From contig NC_135726.1 in the NCBI RefSeq assembly GCF_964656455.1, positions 20,223,168 to 20,287,167 of the forward strand: 64,000 nt of DNA, given 5' to 3'. The notes beneath the pieces were generated by a model, which saw only the letters and a list, made by a program, of their open reading frames with translations, had not been told where the DNA came from and did not search any database. Every line of letters begins with the position of its first letter. The stretch's first letter is position 1. This document shows positions 11,321 to 24,746 of this stretch, one piece after another. The DNA is from Halichoerus grypus (Eukaryota; Chordata; Mammalia; Carnivora; Phocidae). The position numbers were made by a program, and so were the translations under genes.

Positions 11321-14300
11321 TTTTACCAATTTTTTGTGTGTACGTGAACAAACATCTATGAGTGCTGCATTCTTGAAAGTTGCCTACTAATCGCACATGG
11401 TATGTGCTCCTAATATAAATGATCCTGACTCCAAGATTTGGGTATTGGTTGTTTTCTGAGAACTAGCGTCAACTCAGGATGAAAGAGAACATTATTCCTA
11501 ATTCCTCGATCAATTAGTACTGTAGATAATCCTCTCATCCTTAGGCCTTTTACATTGTAGGTCATCTGTCAATATCCAAGGGCCTATTCCATCTTCTCCG
11601 GGGAAATCAAAGATCCTTCCTTGGTTTTCTCTGACCTCAGTTACACTGATGGTAAAAGTTCCCAAACTGTCAACATTTCCCCAAATGTGATCTCTTCTGC
11701 CCAGTGATGTTGCTTCCCTGAGGACTAGGCAAGAGCATTCTGAGTTCCCATAGAAGATATTTGGAGACAAAATGATTCTGGGATTTCAGGAAAAAAATAA
11801 CTTGAGGCTTGGAGATTGGCTTGCCTCGTCCAGTTTTTTTATTTTTACAAGTGACTTTCCACTTTATCAGACAAACATATGGGACTTCCAGTTAAATGGG
11901 GATTTCAGATAAAAAAACAGTCATTTTGGTATAAGTGTGCCCCCCCAAATTCTATGGGACATAGTTTTACAAGAACTGTTTACAAGATAAACAGAACAAG
12001 TGCTGTTTATCTGAAATTCAAATTTAATTGGGTGTCCTGTATTTTTATTCGCGAGATCTGACACCTCTAGTTTCCACAAAAGTAAATGACGTGGCCATTA
12101 TGATTTAATAGACTTGACATGGTAGGAATGATAGGGTTTGAAACACACAGACTTTCTGAGTCTCAAGTGAGTATTCAGGCCTAAGTCATATGATTAGGAG
12201 TGGAAATTTTTCTACTTTAGCACAAAGTGCTTTTTGCAAGCTTGAGATGATTATTCCTAGAAATCCATCTCATCTCAGCAAAGCAAGCGTTGCTTTAACA
12301 TGGGATACAACTCAAGAGAAATGAGCCATATTAAGACAGCTTTCAGGGAACTTGCAAAGTAGTCTTGTCACTTCATCACACCACAAGCCTGCCTGCAAAT
12401 GCCAGGTGAGTTCCCATTAAGGCTAGGTCCTCTCTTAAAAAATGCAGGGATTTTGTGTTGTATAGGATATTGAGAAAGTGACAAAGGAACTGTTTTGAGG
12501 AGAACCGAAGGCACACGATGGAATAAGGGCACAAAATTTAAAGTATCCATTTAGCTAGCATAGGTGATGTCCACATGTTTTCAATATAAACTTTCAATTC
12601 CCCATGCTTACTAAGGAATTGATAGAAAATTCTGTAGCCAGTTAGAAAGAATTGCCATTATTCTGCTGTAATTTGAATTTCTCCTTTTTATCATGATTTT
12701 CTTTTCCAAGATGACTTCACTGGGGAAAAAAAATCACATCTTTATTACATTTTGCAGGGGAAAAATGTATCTTTTTATGCACACATTTCGATCTCCATGC
12801 CAAGTTTGTGATTTGTGATTATTTGAAGAAGACTTTGCTTCTCTTAAATATGTTCAATCAAATGTCTTTTTTTTTCTTTTTCTTATGACCCCAGGAACAT
12901 TTTTTTTTTTCTGTTTTGATTTGGGTCCCATTGGTGTTTCACTTTGAATTTTCCCAAAGCGATACCTCCATCCCCTCCTCCTGTCAAAAAACCAATATTC
13001 TGCTTACTTTATGGTGGCATCACTTTTCAGTTTGAAAAGTCATTCCTTTTTTGTGTGGAAACAGAGTCACCAGGACACAGCCCTGTACCACTTAAACCTT
13101 CACTCCTCAGCAGTAAGATCTTAATGTTGACCCAGGCACTGAAGGTTGGGCATCTGTTGGAGCCCATGTGCAAACTAGTAAAATACTGACAGAAGAAAAG
13201 GATATAAATTATGTATCAACCAAAGGCTGGCTCAGTTCACTCCGAACAGGACAAAGCAGGATTTGGCGTCACCTTACCAAGACTCAGCCCTAAGTTCTGT
13301 AGGAGTATCTCCACTGCAGAGTGAAGAAGGGAAGGGTGGTGGGGCATAAGCGTGTGTGAGTGTGTTGGGGATGGGTAGCTAGTATAGCTCTAAGGCAGTA
13401 GAAACTATTAAGACCCCAGAGTCCTTGATCTGGGTTGGTGCAAAGAGGGTCCGCGTGGAGGAAGAGCGCAGTCACTGCCAGAGATACATAGATACAGGCA
13501 GGAGGCAGGATCGTTTACTGTCTCCTCTGTGCAGATAGAAATGGGACCTCAAGCAGGAGGTAAACATGCCAGAGGCAGGGGCAGACCCCAGGGAGAAAAA
13601 CCTGGCATGGTCTTGTGGAACCTCAAAGCCCTCGGCAGTCCAGCTGGGCTTCTCAGCAAAGCAGCAGTCACAGGGAAGATGAGACGGGGAATGTCCCATG
13701 GAGCCTTTAGAAGAGGGCTGGAAAGGAGGCTATGGTGCCCTCCTCCCATTTCTACTGTGCAGAAATCTACCCATCTTCTATCCAGATCTAGGTCCCGTCT
13801 CTGTGAAGTGGCCATGCCATTCTGAGTATATCTTGACCCCTCTTCATGTTTATACTTATCATTGATTTTAATGAGCTAACTTGATCTGGATCTGTTAGTT
13901 ATTTTCTGAGTGTGTCCATTTGTCAAATCAGCTAGCTTTCAAATTTGGAATCTCTCCCTGACCCCTACCTTGTGAGTGCTGGGTGGGCTTGGTTAGATTG
14001 CTGGACTTTAGATCCAAAAATGTCTAGGTGTGGAATAGATGGAGGATTGGAACTAAGACCTTGGGGGTACCCAGGGCCCATAGCCTGGGATACCCAATGT
14101 CATGGTTGGATTAAGAAGCAGGAACAGGTTCTGATCCAGGAGACCAAGCCATATTTCTGTGGCCTCATGGGCAGCCATCTTTGAGATGCGAGGGTGGGCA
14201 TTTCCATCATGGATGTCTTGCCAAGAAGGCAGTAAGTCCTTGATGGCAAAATTCATGACATAGAGCAATCGCTTTGTTGTTCCTTGTTCATCTGCTCCTT

Positions 14301-15544
14301 GGTTGACTGAGGCAGCTGTGGTCTAAAAGGCCTTTCCCTTACTGAGTGATTCTAGAGAGTACTTTCTATGTTACCAATGGTACCATGGATTGCAAATTTG
14401 CCCTTCCAGTAAAATCTTTTTGGAAAGAGGTACTTAGTCGATTGATGTAAGATGCCTGAGAGCAATGGCAAAACTTACTCCTGGCTGCACAGGCTTCTCC
14501 GTAGGGAGACGTGCCTGTCTGGGGACACGTCCAGTTGGACTTAGTCACACCGGTGCTCTATAAACTGATTAAAGTTTTATATTATTTTGCTTGTTGATGT
14601 AATTTTATAAACAAGCAAATGAACAAAAACAAGCTAGTGTCACCTCCTTTCCTGTTGAAAACAGGACTGAAAACAGGATTGAATCTCCTTTGCAGTGTGG
14701 GTACTGAATTGACCAGCAGTATGTCGTGGTTGGGTAACAGCCACTCTTCCTGTCAGAGAGTAATTCTGGGCCTCACCTTCATGCCCTCAGATGAAATATT
14801 GATGTGTGGGACTTGCCTCTGCCACCGTGTAACTCCTCATTCCCTGAGCAGCATATCCTCTCTTTCTAACAACAATTAGCTCATGAGATCTCACAGAGCT
14901 ACCTCATGATGAGCTGGCTCCTTTGTTAGAACACATTTATTGTCTGGCTGCCTTCCCACGGTTCCCTGCACCACTTGCCTTTTATTAATCATTAGCACCT
15001 CCTTTGGAGGCTGAGGCAGTGAAGAATGTAGAGCAAAATTTTGTTCTAATGTGGAAAACATTATGAGGGAGACGTTTAAAAATCATGCTTCATTCATTCA
15101 AGGACTATTTGGAAGAGTGTGGCAAGGCTGGAGAACATCAGGGGTGGGGGGAAATCTTCTAAGGAAACATCAAAGGAACTGGTGATGGTTGACCCTTGGG
15201 TGAAATACCCACTTTCTAAAACTCCCAGTAACTTATGTGTTTCTTGAGGGCAAAGAACATGTTTCACTAAATTCATAGCATTTAACTACTGCAGAAAATC
15301 CTAGTCTCCGCAAATATGTCTTAAATGGTTGCTATGTGGAATAAAATCTAGCTGAGTTCTGACCATCCATTCCCCCCACCAAAAAAAAAAATTAAGACCT
15401 CCATAGGAGAATTACAGAGAAGTTCAATATGAAAGGTAGATAGGCAAGAGCTCCCAAATGGACCATATACTTAAAGTCCCCTTTTTGGGGCTAACTGGTC
15501 ATATGAGCTAAAGTGAGTGCTCTGAAAGTGAAGTGTCCCAAGCC

Positions 15545-15632
15545 CTTGTTTCCTTATGTGGACAATGGACACGATGACACAAAACTCCTAAGGATGCTGG
15601 AGGGAAAGAGGTGATAAAGAATGTATGTGGAG
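15545..15632 (+). repeat. MIR SINE, left part, split by an L1
   Basis: TGTTTCCTTATGTGGACAAT and GGTGATAAAGAATGTATGTG belong to a MIR whose end resumes at 16364, after the L1 and its target duplication. Confidence 0.55.
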
Positions 15633-15899
15633 AGAAAGGGGAACCCTCCTACACTGTTGGTGGGAATGCAAGCTGGTGTAGCCACTCTGGAAAATAGTAT
15701 GGAGGTTCCTCAAAAAGTTGAATATAGAGCTACCCTACGACCCAGCAATTACACTACTGGGTATTTACCCCAAAGATACAAATGTAGTGATCCAAAGGGG
15801 CACCTGCACCCCCATGTTTATAGCAGCAATGTCCACAATAGCCAAACTATGGGAAGAGCCAAGATGTCCATCAACAGATGAATGGATAAAGAAGATGTG

Positions 15900-15940
<41 letters not shown>

Positions 15941-16346
15941 GGAATATTATACAGCCATCAAAAAAATGTGATCTTGCCATTTGCAACAAGGTGGATGGAA
16001 CTAGAGGGTATTATGCTAAGCGAAATAAGTCAATCAGAGAAAGACAATTATCATATGATATCACTGATATGAGGAATTTGAGAAACAAGACAGAGGATCA
16101 TAGGGGAAGGGAGGGAAAAATGAAACAAGATGAAACCAGAGAGGGAGACAAACCATAAGAGACTCTTAATCTCAGGAAACAAACTGAGGGTTGCTGGAGT
16201 GGAGGGGGGTGGGAGGGATGGGGTGGCTGGGTGATGGACACTGGGGAGGGTATGTGCTATGGTGAGCGCTGTGAATTGGTTAAGACTGTTGAATCACAGA
16301 CCTGTACCCCTGAAACAAATAATACATTATGTTAATAATAAAAAAA
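15633..16346 (+). mobile_element. 5'-truncated carnivoran L1 with intact target-site duplication
   Basis: Holds the 3' end of L1 ORF2 (ACACTGTTGGTGGGAATGCA; encodes DPAITLLGIYPKD and GRAKMSINR-like frames), the L1 3'UTR with a G-rich block (16200-16230), and an A-rich tail. A 17-bp duplication (15616-15632 and 16347-16363, core AAGAATGTATGTGGAG) is perfect, so the insertion is fairly young. The ORF2 remnant is broken by frameshifts and by a CA tract at 15902-15939. It cannot encode an active element. Confidence 0.93.
15902..15939. repeat. (CA)n microsatellite inside the L1
   Basis: Nineteen CA units replace the usual TATATACACA step between ATGTGG and AATGGAATATTAT in the L1 ORF2 end. Confidence 0.95.
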
Positions 16347-16363
16347 AAAGAATGTATGTGGAG

Positions 16364-16410
16364 CACCTAGCACAGTGCCTGCCACATACTAGGTGCTCAG
16401 GTATGCCCTC
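16364..16410 (+). repeat. MIR SINE, right part, after the L1
   Basis: CACCTAGCACAGTGCCTGCC then ACATACTAGGTGCTCAG is the MIR 3' end continuing from 15632. Confidence 0.75.
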
Positions 16411-17084
16411 CCCCGACCCCAAGCAGAGGCTGAATGGAGAATGAGTGCTTTGCCAGGATGGGCTCCTGGTACTTCTCTAGCCAGGAAAGCCCCTGCCATC
16501 TCATGTGACAAGTTCCTGGCAGCTTTGGCCACACTTCCCATGATTGTTCCATTCCCGTCCCTTATTACGGATCATTAAAAGGCCCCGGTCTCTGCAGAGG
16601 GCCTTCTGGCCTCGATCCCTATTGAGTCTGGGGCTCTAATCTATTTTCACAGCTTTTCTTGTTGGAATCAGCCCATCCCTCCTCTCATCACCACACATAC
16701 CGTCCCCCAGCTGAGGAGCTACCCCCAGGGTCTGCATCCTCACAAGTCAGCATTACGGAATCCTTTTGGGTCCAGGAGCATACAGAAAGGGTGCCCAGGT
16801 ACGAGAAAGGAACCCATTTGCAGCATCTGACAGAGTTTGTATCCCCATCAGAGAAAAGGAATGTAATCACATCTCCTTCCTATAATGCTAACAGGTCATG
16901 TGCATTTATTTACAACCTACACTACTAAAGACTAAAAGTCAAACCTTAAAAATGACCCAAAGAAATGGAAGTTGTTGCTCCTGTCAGCATTTCATCATCT
17001 CCTACCTCACCTGTTATGCTTTTATGAAGAGCTTCCCTACCTATTCTCTCTTTCCACCCTCAAATTAACTTGGGAGCCGGGGAG

Positions 17085-17200
17085 GTCAGGCATCTTCCTA
17101 CTATTTTTGTCATAAGAGAAAACAGACTCAGGGAGGTGAAGTGAGTTGTCAGTTGTCGGTAGCCCCACAGTTACCTGAGCTGGGGCCTCCATCCCTAACC
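17085..17200 (-). repeat. MIR SINE fragment
   Basis: ATAAGAGAAAACAGACTCAG and GGAGGTGAAGTGAGTTGTC correspond to the reverse MIR core; diverged. Confidence 0.45.
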
Positions 17201-17649
17201 CAGGAGATCCTGGGCGCTGAAGCAGGAATTTACTAACCCGCTGATGGGCTGAGGCAGTGAGTCTGTTAGGTATCAAGATCTCAGAAGTGGTTTCTTTTCT
17301 TCCTTTATTTTTTGAATGCAGCCGAACTGCTTTTCAAGGACACGTTTTGCTGAATCTGGCTGTGCTTCTGTTTGCTATGGGATGTGGGGCCAATCGGTTC
17401 AGCTGTCCCCACCCGTTGCAGCCCCTTCACTCTTAATTTTTTGGGGCGTTCTGCTGGCCGTCTTTGGAGAGCCATTCACCCTATCCGGCCCTTCATTTCA
17501 CCGATGGGAAAACAGAAGTCTAGACCACTGGACAGTGCACAATGAGTTTGTGGCCAACCTTGGAATGCCTAGTACAGTGTTCTTTGTATACCTTCATTCA
17601 TTCAACAGACCCTTTATGCTTCAGATGAAGATGTTTTAGAGACTAAGAC

Positions 17650-17815
17650 CAACACAGACTAATAGAACTCTTTTCTATGACAAAAATGACCACTGAGCAC
17701 TTGAAATGGGACTAGTATATTGAGGAAGTAAATTTTTAATTTTATTTAATTTAAATTAATTTAAACTTAAAAATTTGTGCTAGGTTGCCACCATATTGGA
17801 TAGTGTAGCTCTACA
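17650..17815. repeat. Ancient DNA-transposon-like repeat, family not assigned
   Basis: GAGCACTTGAAATGGGACTA, then an AATTTTATTTAATTTAAATT block and ATTGGATAGTGTAGC match the same recurrent family as 20005-20320. Members have terminal inverted copies of ACTAGCCACA/TGTGGCTAGT. Confidence 0.45.
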
Positions 17816-17816
17816 C

Positions 17817-17985
17817 CAGTGGTTCTCACCTCAAATGTACACCAGAACCACCTGGGGAACTTAAAAAATAGTGATTCCTGGTTTTCATTGATTTTGCTTA
17901 GTGTTGAATAAGGCCTGGTAATGGGATTTTTAAGACTCCCCGGTTAAGTCAAATGTGCAATCAAGTTCTAGGGACACTAGTCTAA
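17817..17985 (+). mobile_element. MER5-type hAT DNA transposon
   Basis: Starts CAGTGGTTCTCACCTC, then ACCAGAACCACCTGGGGAAC and ATGGGATTTTTAAGACTCCC, following the MER5A/B order. Non-autonomous and diverged. Confidence 0.7.
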
Positions 17986-17989
17986 ATGT

Positions 17990-18075
17990 TAAGCTTCATA
18001 AAGGACAGAGGCCATGTCAGCTATGTGCATCATTATACTCAGTTGCAAGGAATTCAGTAAGGAGTTAGGTATGTT
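17990..18075 (+). repeat. L2 3'-end fragment
   Basis: TAAGCTTCATAAAGGACAGA, GGCCATGTCAGCTATG then AGGAATTCAGTAAGGAGTTA fits the terminal L2 segment. Confidence 0.4.
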
Positions 18076-19422
18076 CCCAAATCTTAGAGAACTTCATATA
18101 CCTTGAGGAAGAGGAAGACATAATCAAGGACAAAAAATATTAGAAGTGCCTTATTAAATTGCTTAAAAGGCCAATATGGTCCAAAGGAGTGGAAATGGTC
18201 ACTTCTACCAGGGCAAGGGAGAAGAAGAGGCAGTCTCTACAGTAATGATTCTGGTAATGAATTATAAATAAGGTATATTTTTTTTTTTCCAGAAGTGCAC
18301 TTGTAGCAATAGATGTTTCTGCCAGGCAAGTCAAAACTCACGTCTGTAATTCACAATAGGATTAACCTGGGATTATGGAAAATCTAATTAAGTGAACCAT
18401 ATTATCTGAGACCCACAAAAGATACTTAACGTTGCCTTTGAAAGTTCTGCCTGTCTGAAAGTGTTCAGCATATGCTTCAGAAAATGCTCTGCACATGTAC
18501 AAGGCACTTGACTGGTTTGCTGTATCCCATTACTTTTCTTTTATGCTTAACTTTTTTAAAAATCCCATTGCTTTTGATAAATGACGTTAATACATCTGAA
18601 AAGAAAGAATCGGGCTTCAAAGATTGGATTATTTGAAACTGCAATGAGATCATTATGAGGCTATTGTTGGTGTCTGCTTTCTAAAAATAAGGAGGGGGAG
18701 AAAACCTGTGGTATATGTAGAGATACCAAAAAAAAAAAAAAAGCCATTAAAAAATGTGGCAGAGTTTAGTCTACTCTTAGTGTGATAGCATCGTTTGGGG
18801 AGGTACGTTAGAAAGAGACCTCCAGAACAGCCCACCCACACTCTGGTAAGAATCAAGCTTCTGATAATTGAAAGCAGCTTGACTTTCTGCATTCCTCACT
18901 TCTGTTTGGAGGCTGATTACGCCAGACGGATGCATGTGGACCACAGTGGATTGGGGTCACGGGCTGGATGTCGCAGAATTCTGAAGACTCGGCAGTGGTG
19001 ATTTGAGGCACTCTCTCCCCTTGTTTTAGTAATTATTTCAGAAAAAACCACATCAAGCCCTCGTCAGTTATTAAGACCACCTCAGGATAATTCCTACTCT
19101 TCTTGTTTATACTTTTAAAAAACATTCTTTGTGGAAAGTGGTTCCCTGCAGATTCCGGTGATAATATGCAGATTGTTTTCCCTCTTCCTGTTCTCCACTG
19201 ACAGTCCTTAAAGAGAGCTCCCAGGTCCTTATTTATGAATGTCTTTTCCGTTATAGAATATGGACTGGTTGTTTCCATAGAAGTAGTTTGCAAGGGAGGA
19301 CTGCTTTTATGCTGGGTTTGGGGAGCAAGAGGGCAAGGTAGATGCTGTATAAATTATCTTCTGCTCGATGCTTTCTCTTTAATTTTTCCTCTACAGAGTG
19401 AGGACTTTAGGTTCTGTGCACT

Positions 19423-19446
19423 TTGTTGTTGTTGTTGTTGTTGTTT
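19423..19446. repeat. (TTG)n microsatellite
   Basis: Eight TTG units in an otherwise unremarkable T-rich stretch. Confidence 0.9.
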
Positions 19447-19769
19447 TAATTTTTCACAAGTTGCTTGTCATTTCTATATCACCCTTTTCCTATTTGTCCA
19501 CTGAAGAAATAACAAGAGTGGAAGGTCTAAGGGAGGGTTTCTTCCAGTTCTGAGACTCTAGCGGTGAATAATGCAGCAGAATGCCCAAACTGGATACAGA
19601 AATGGTAACGCTGATAATACCTACACTTGGAAGACCTCAGAAACCTAGCTCAGCTCTGAAACTTTTCACGTGAGCATCAGTCCATTGGCTTCACAAGCTT
19701 AACACGTTTAAAACCAAACACATGCCCTTTATCCCCAAACCAGCCCCTCTTCTCTTGAGGCCAGGATCC

Positions 19770-20000
19770 GCAGCGCCATCTTCAGACTACAGCCTCATGC
19801 TCTGTCCTTCTCGGTTTGCCCGGTTCCCCAGGCCCTCCACATCTGCATGGTTTCCAGAAGGGCCCCCTTTCCTCTACCAGAGGCTTATTTTTCCTATTTA
19901 GAGCCATGTTACCTCTCTACCTGAATGACTGTAATTAATTCAGGAAGTCTCTGTTGACCACATCCCCTTCCCTCTCCAGACACTGTAGAATCCTCTACTG
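19770..20000 (+). repeat. L2 fragment
   Basis: Pyrimidine-rich sequence ending CAGGAAGTCTCTGTTGACCA and CATCCCCTTCCCTCTCC, like the L2 'cagagaggccttccctgacc' portion. Confidence 0.4.
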
Positions 20001-20004
20001 TGCT

Positions 20005-20320
20005 GTCCTAGATGGTAGCCACTAGCCACATAAGGCTAGTGAGCTCTTGAAATGTGGCTAGTCCAAACAGAGACGTGCTGTAAGTTTAAAATACACACTG
20101 GGTTTTGAAGTCTTAGGACCAAAATAAATAAATAAATAAACAACCGGGTTGTATGTGTGTAAAATATCTCAATAATTCATATATTTATTACATTTTGAAA
20201 TGACACCATTTGGGGCATACTGGATTAAAGAAAATATATTGTTAAAATTAATGTACCCATTTTTTTAAACTTTTAAAAATGTGGCATCTAGATAATTTAA
20301 AATTATACATGTAACTCACA
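20005..20320. repeat. Ancient DNA-transposon-like repeat, family not assigned
   Basis: GCTGTCCTAGATGGTAGCCA, ACTAGCCACATAAGGCTAGT and TTGAAATGTGGCTAGTCC are the head of the family also seen at 17650. An AT-rich body with (AAAT)4 at about 20123-20140 follows. Confidence 0.45.
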
Positions 20321-20648
20321 TTATATTTCTTTTCGACAACACTCGTCTGCTTTATCTCATTTCCCTCATTTATTTGTGTCATCGTATTTAACAGTTCCCA
20401 TTCTAAGTATTCTTTTGTTTATCTCCTCTTAATGGACAGCCTCTTAGAGGCTTCTGTAAGGTTTGCACTTTATTGCATGTTATATGTATATGGTATGTCA
20501 TATCAGGGTATCCAGGGCTCAGAGTACATATTTATGTATTCTTGTTGAAGGAACAAAACTCCTCATTTATCCTCTTGATCACCTGTAGTGTGTCAGGCCA
20601 TGTCAAGTTCATACAAGTTTCTCTCCCTGCATCATCTCCTTTCATTTT

Positions 20649-20857
20649 TTTTTTCTCTTTTTTTTTTTTTAAAGATTTTATTTATTTATTTGAGAGAGAG
20701 AGAATGAGAGACAGAGAGCATGAGAGGGAGGAGGGTCAGAGGGAGAAGCAGACTCCCTGCCGAGCAGGGAGCCCGATGCGGGACTCGATCCCGGGACTCC
20801 AGGATCATGACCTGAGCCGAAGGCAGTCGCTTAACCAACTGAGCCACCCAGGCGCCC
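20649..20857 (-). mobile_element. Can-SINE (tRNA-derived SINEC), full length, reverse
   Basis: T tract, then AAAGATTTTATTTATTTATT, a GAGA-rich block, the conserved GAGCAGGGAGCCCGATGCGG core and a tRNA-like head closing AGCCACCCAGGCGCCCC. Flanked by a 16-bp target duplication (20633-20648 and 20858-20873, CATCTCCTTTCATTTT), perfect by eye. Confidence 0.97.
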
Positions 20858-23084
20858 CATCTCCTTTCATTTTAACTCTCCCTCTGAGACCAGTCCTCCT
20901 GTTTCCACATTTTCAACATGGCGGCATGGAGATTCTTGGAGGCTGGCTGAGTCATACACCTAATGAACAAGCACTAGCTCTTGAGCTCTAACCCTCTAAC
21001 CCCACCTGACTGCTGAGCCCATGCTGTTAACAATTGTGTCAGAACTCCCAGTTCTCGTGCCACTTTCTCCCGTATAGCTCTGACAGCTTGGATTCCATCA
21101 ATCTCTGGATCAGAGTTTTTAGTGGATTCCCATTGCCCATTAGGTGAGTTCTTATTCCTAATGCTGGGACTCAAAGCCTGTCACATTAACAGGGGTCTGC
21201 ATTGCCTAGTCCCAGAGGACTCCACTGCCATTATATCTGATGTTAAGTGCAGCCTCCTGGTGTGCATGGGGCAGTCCTGCCAGCTAGGACCCAGAATTTC
21301 TAAATTAAGTGAAACCTCCATCCAGGGAAGATTGCTCTTTCTCAGCACAGCACAAACTCACAGGCTCCGGTAGACACGGAAAACCTTAATAAGCTACTGT
21401 CAGCCTCCTATTTTATGGGAAGGTGAAAGTCTCAGGAAGGAGAATTTTTTTCTAAGATTACGTGACTGTTCAATGACAGAGTCTGCTAGAACACAAGCAT
21501 CTTGACTTTTGTTGTGAAAGTCTCCCTATGGCTCCAGTGTTTCTTGGATATTCAGAAATGAAGAAGGCATTTTCTATATATGAACAAATGATCTCCACAG
21601 CTATAGTACTTTACCCTTTATCAGAGGAACCACCTAACTTTTTCCTAGTGATTATTGTCTTTTACTAGGTTTGCTGTCTGTGGGTAAAAGAAAACATTCA
21701 AGTTGGCTCACTTACAGGAGACCTATTGTCATTCGATGTATGGAAACTCAGGAGCAGAAGATCAGTATGTGGGGGGTAGGGCATGGAGACAGCAGGTGGA
21801 GGGCAGTCCTTGATTGCCAAGATTTTCAGAGAATGGGGCCATGTGTTGTGCCATTTACCTGGCTTGGGGACAGAGGCCATGTTTGTTTCTGTTTGGTTAC
21901 TAACTGGCTTGTCATAACCTTGATTTCACCAAATCTTTGGCCATGGAGGATGACTACTCCATCCCCCAGGGAGCCCATCACCTTCCTGTTTCAGTTCCCT
22001 CACTCACGGAGACATGGTTCCTGTTTTCTTTCATTCAAGTTCCCAAGTGGATCTTATTTACCCAGCTTGTGCTTATGAGCCAGATGACACAGGTTAAAGC
22101 AATCAGTGATCAATTTAAGATTTGGTTATTGCTGGACTAGATGCAGTTCAATCAGCCATGGCTCAAGATGAGAATGGAAGCTTCACGCGGTGGAGATTGT
22201 GGAGATAGGTGTTTACTTGGTAGAAGCTGGAGTGGGCAAGGACCAGAAGACCGGAATGATATGGTACAAATTCATCTGCAGAGATGTGCTCCCCAATTCC
22301 TCGGTGCTGTGTACATAAGTCCTGCTTGCACCAATCCCATCATACGATTATTCATCTGGGTAGATGACTGTCTCCCCATTGATCGAGTACAGTCTACATA
22401 CAGATCAGAGATACACAGCAGCCTATGGATCCCTGGGGTCCAACCCAGGTCTGGCACTGTGCAAAGTTACTGCTGAATGAAGGAACTGGCAAAGAAAGAA
22501 AACTTTATAGGTATTTACTGCTCTGAGACAAAGGGAAATTTACATACAGGCCTTTGATGCCACAAATGAAGTTACATCATGTTGAGCATCTGTTTATCAT
22601 TGCCATTTCTGCCCTAATTTTCCCTCAGGTATTTTAGCTCATGTAAAAAAAATTTTTTTGAAAATAAAATCTTTCTCTCTCTACACGTTCATATACACTG
22701 TTTATTCACAGTCTGAGATGACACAGCTGACTTTATCTCCTGTACGTCTTGACATATTTTATTCATCTTAATGATTAACATTTTAAAATATTACAGTGTC
22801 TTAAGGATTGAGTAGAGCACAAATAATAAGTTCTTCATTGCACACATTGTATTTAATCATCTTATTAATGGAGGTTTACTTAATTATTTGAAGAGTAAGT
22901 AAATAATCACAGAATGATTCTACATGTTTGGGGTCTGGGAACTGAAGTTGGAGTCCAATGGTACTTTGTGGCCATGAGAGCCTGATAATATAAAGGCTGG
23001 TTGTGTGTACTTTAAAAATAAATGAAATTCATATCTAACAAAGATTATTTTCAATATCGAATACAATTTTGGAGCTGAGATGAT

Positions 23085-23510
23085 CCTTGAAGGTGGATCA
23101 TGCAATCTCCTTATATCGAAGATGAGAACATGGACTCCCAGAGTTTGGGAGTCAGGTAAAGAGAAAGCATGGGTTTTGCTGTCACATAAACTTGAATTTG
23201 AATTGCAGCCTTGCTAGTGATTTAAGATGTACCCTTGGGTGATTTACTCAACCACTCTGAGCCTCACTTTCCTTGTAGATTTTGGGTGATGTTTACATAA
23301 TACAAGCTGTGGTAATACGATTGTGGTAAACAAAATTAAATAATATGTACTAAGCCCTGAGTTTACTGCCCAGCACTGGAAAGATTCAGCACCTGGTCAA
23401 GGATAATCTCTCCTGTCATTACCTAATGTTATGGAGCTGTAAGTAATGGAACCAGGATTCGGACACAGGTCTGCCAACACCAGGCAGGGAGTGATCTTTT
23501 CACTTTAGAA
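23085..23510. repeat. Cluster of MIR SINE fragments
   Basis: AGATGAGAACATGGACTCCC (reverse MIR-type), then a forward MIR (TACCCTTGGGTGATTTACTC, GAGCCTCACTTTCCTTG) and a reverse tail (ACCAGGATTCGGACACAGGT). At least two separate insertions. Confidence 0.6.
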
Positions 23511-24746
23511 GCTGACACTTGCGTGGTTCTCTATTTCTCTAGAAACAGAGGATCAGACTTACACTGCAGCAGTTCTAAAATTTCCACTCTCCCCTAGAGA
23601 ACGTTATGGTCATTGATAAGGGGCCCTATTTGCTGCATACTTTGACATTTGAATTTAGTATTAGAGCGTGGAATAACAATGACCCTTTTGCGGTCTTTCC
23701 TGTGTGTTTTGCACCTGAGCAGAAGTGATTATTACCCCAAGCTTATGCTTTGCTCCAAGTGTAGAAATCAGGGGAGAAGAAATATGATTCAATAGTTCTT
23801 ATAATACTTCCTCTCCCCATTCTCTGTGATTTCCACAGACATGGCACAATTCCTGTGATTTGATTTGAAACTAGAGACCAGCTCAGTGCTGAGTGATGAG
23901 ATCTGAACGGGGAATAAAATATGCTTGAATTAATTTGCATAATAGAATCCGATTGGTTACAAAGCTGTGTTTGTTGAAGTGGAGAGCAGAGCCCCTGAGC
24001 TCCCCCACAAGGGGACACTGCACAGGCAGAATGGAGTTTTGAGTTCTGGTGTGGGCCTCGATAATATTCTTAATGTAATGATAACCTGTCTTTAACTGTA
24101 AATTAGCTCCCTGGAAATGAAAAGAACGGGTCAGCCTGTCTGATCCTTCCAGCTCTGTGGGGAGGAGAAAGCTGAAAAACCAAAGCCACTTGCTTTCTGC
24201 TCAGCGCTTTCGTCTTTCTTTCTCTACCCGATAACAATTTCCAGCAGGAGTCCAAATATACTTAAACACCCGTATATGTCATTTTCTTTTATGGAGACAA
24301 AAGCAGGCACAGCAAGAGGGTTTTATGCTCAAGGCGCAATAGCTTATGACGGGCTATCTGCTCTCAAGATAGAGGGGCAAGCCTTCCACTTAGAGCTGGT
24401 GGTTTTGCAAATCCATTTTCCTGTCATGTTATTACTCCTGTGACTTTCAACAACATTTATTTTTCCTTCCAAGCAATATGCTCCCACCATAAAATAAAGT
24501 CAGCCTATACGTTTTAGTGGAACCCCAATGCTTAGACATCCTGGCATACTGCTAGAAAGTGCTTTAATGGAAGGATTGTTGGAGAGTTGCCTCGGGGGTC
24601 TTTATTAAAACCAATTAGAACATTGATATATTTCTCTAATTATTACCAATGTCAAGGTCTTCTTAGGAGGGCCGCCTATTAATTTTCATGTGTGTTCCCT
24701 GCAAACTCTTTACCATTGAATACATCAATCAGATCTCTGGATTTTA

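Noticed and set aside
15718..16158. 146-codon frame with L1 reverse-transcriptase-like text
   Set aside because: Remnant of L1 ORF2 C-terminus broken by the CA tract; recorded as part of the L1, not as a gene.
20473..20991. 172-codon open frame on the + strand
   Set aside because: Its middle is the reverse Can-SINE translated (RERMRDREHEREEGQREKQT type); not a gene.
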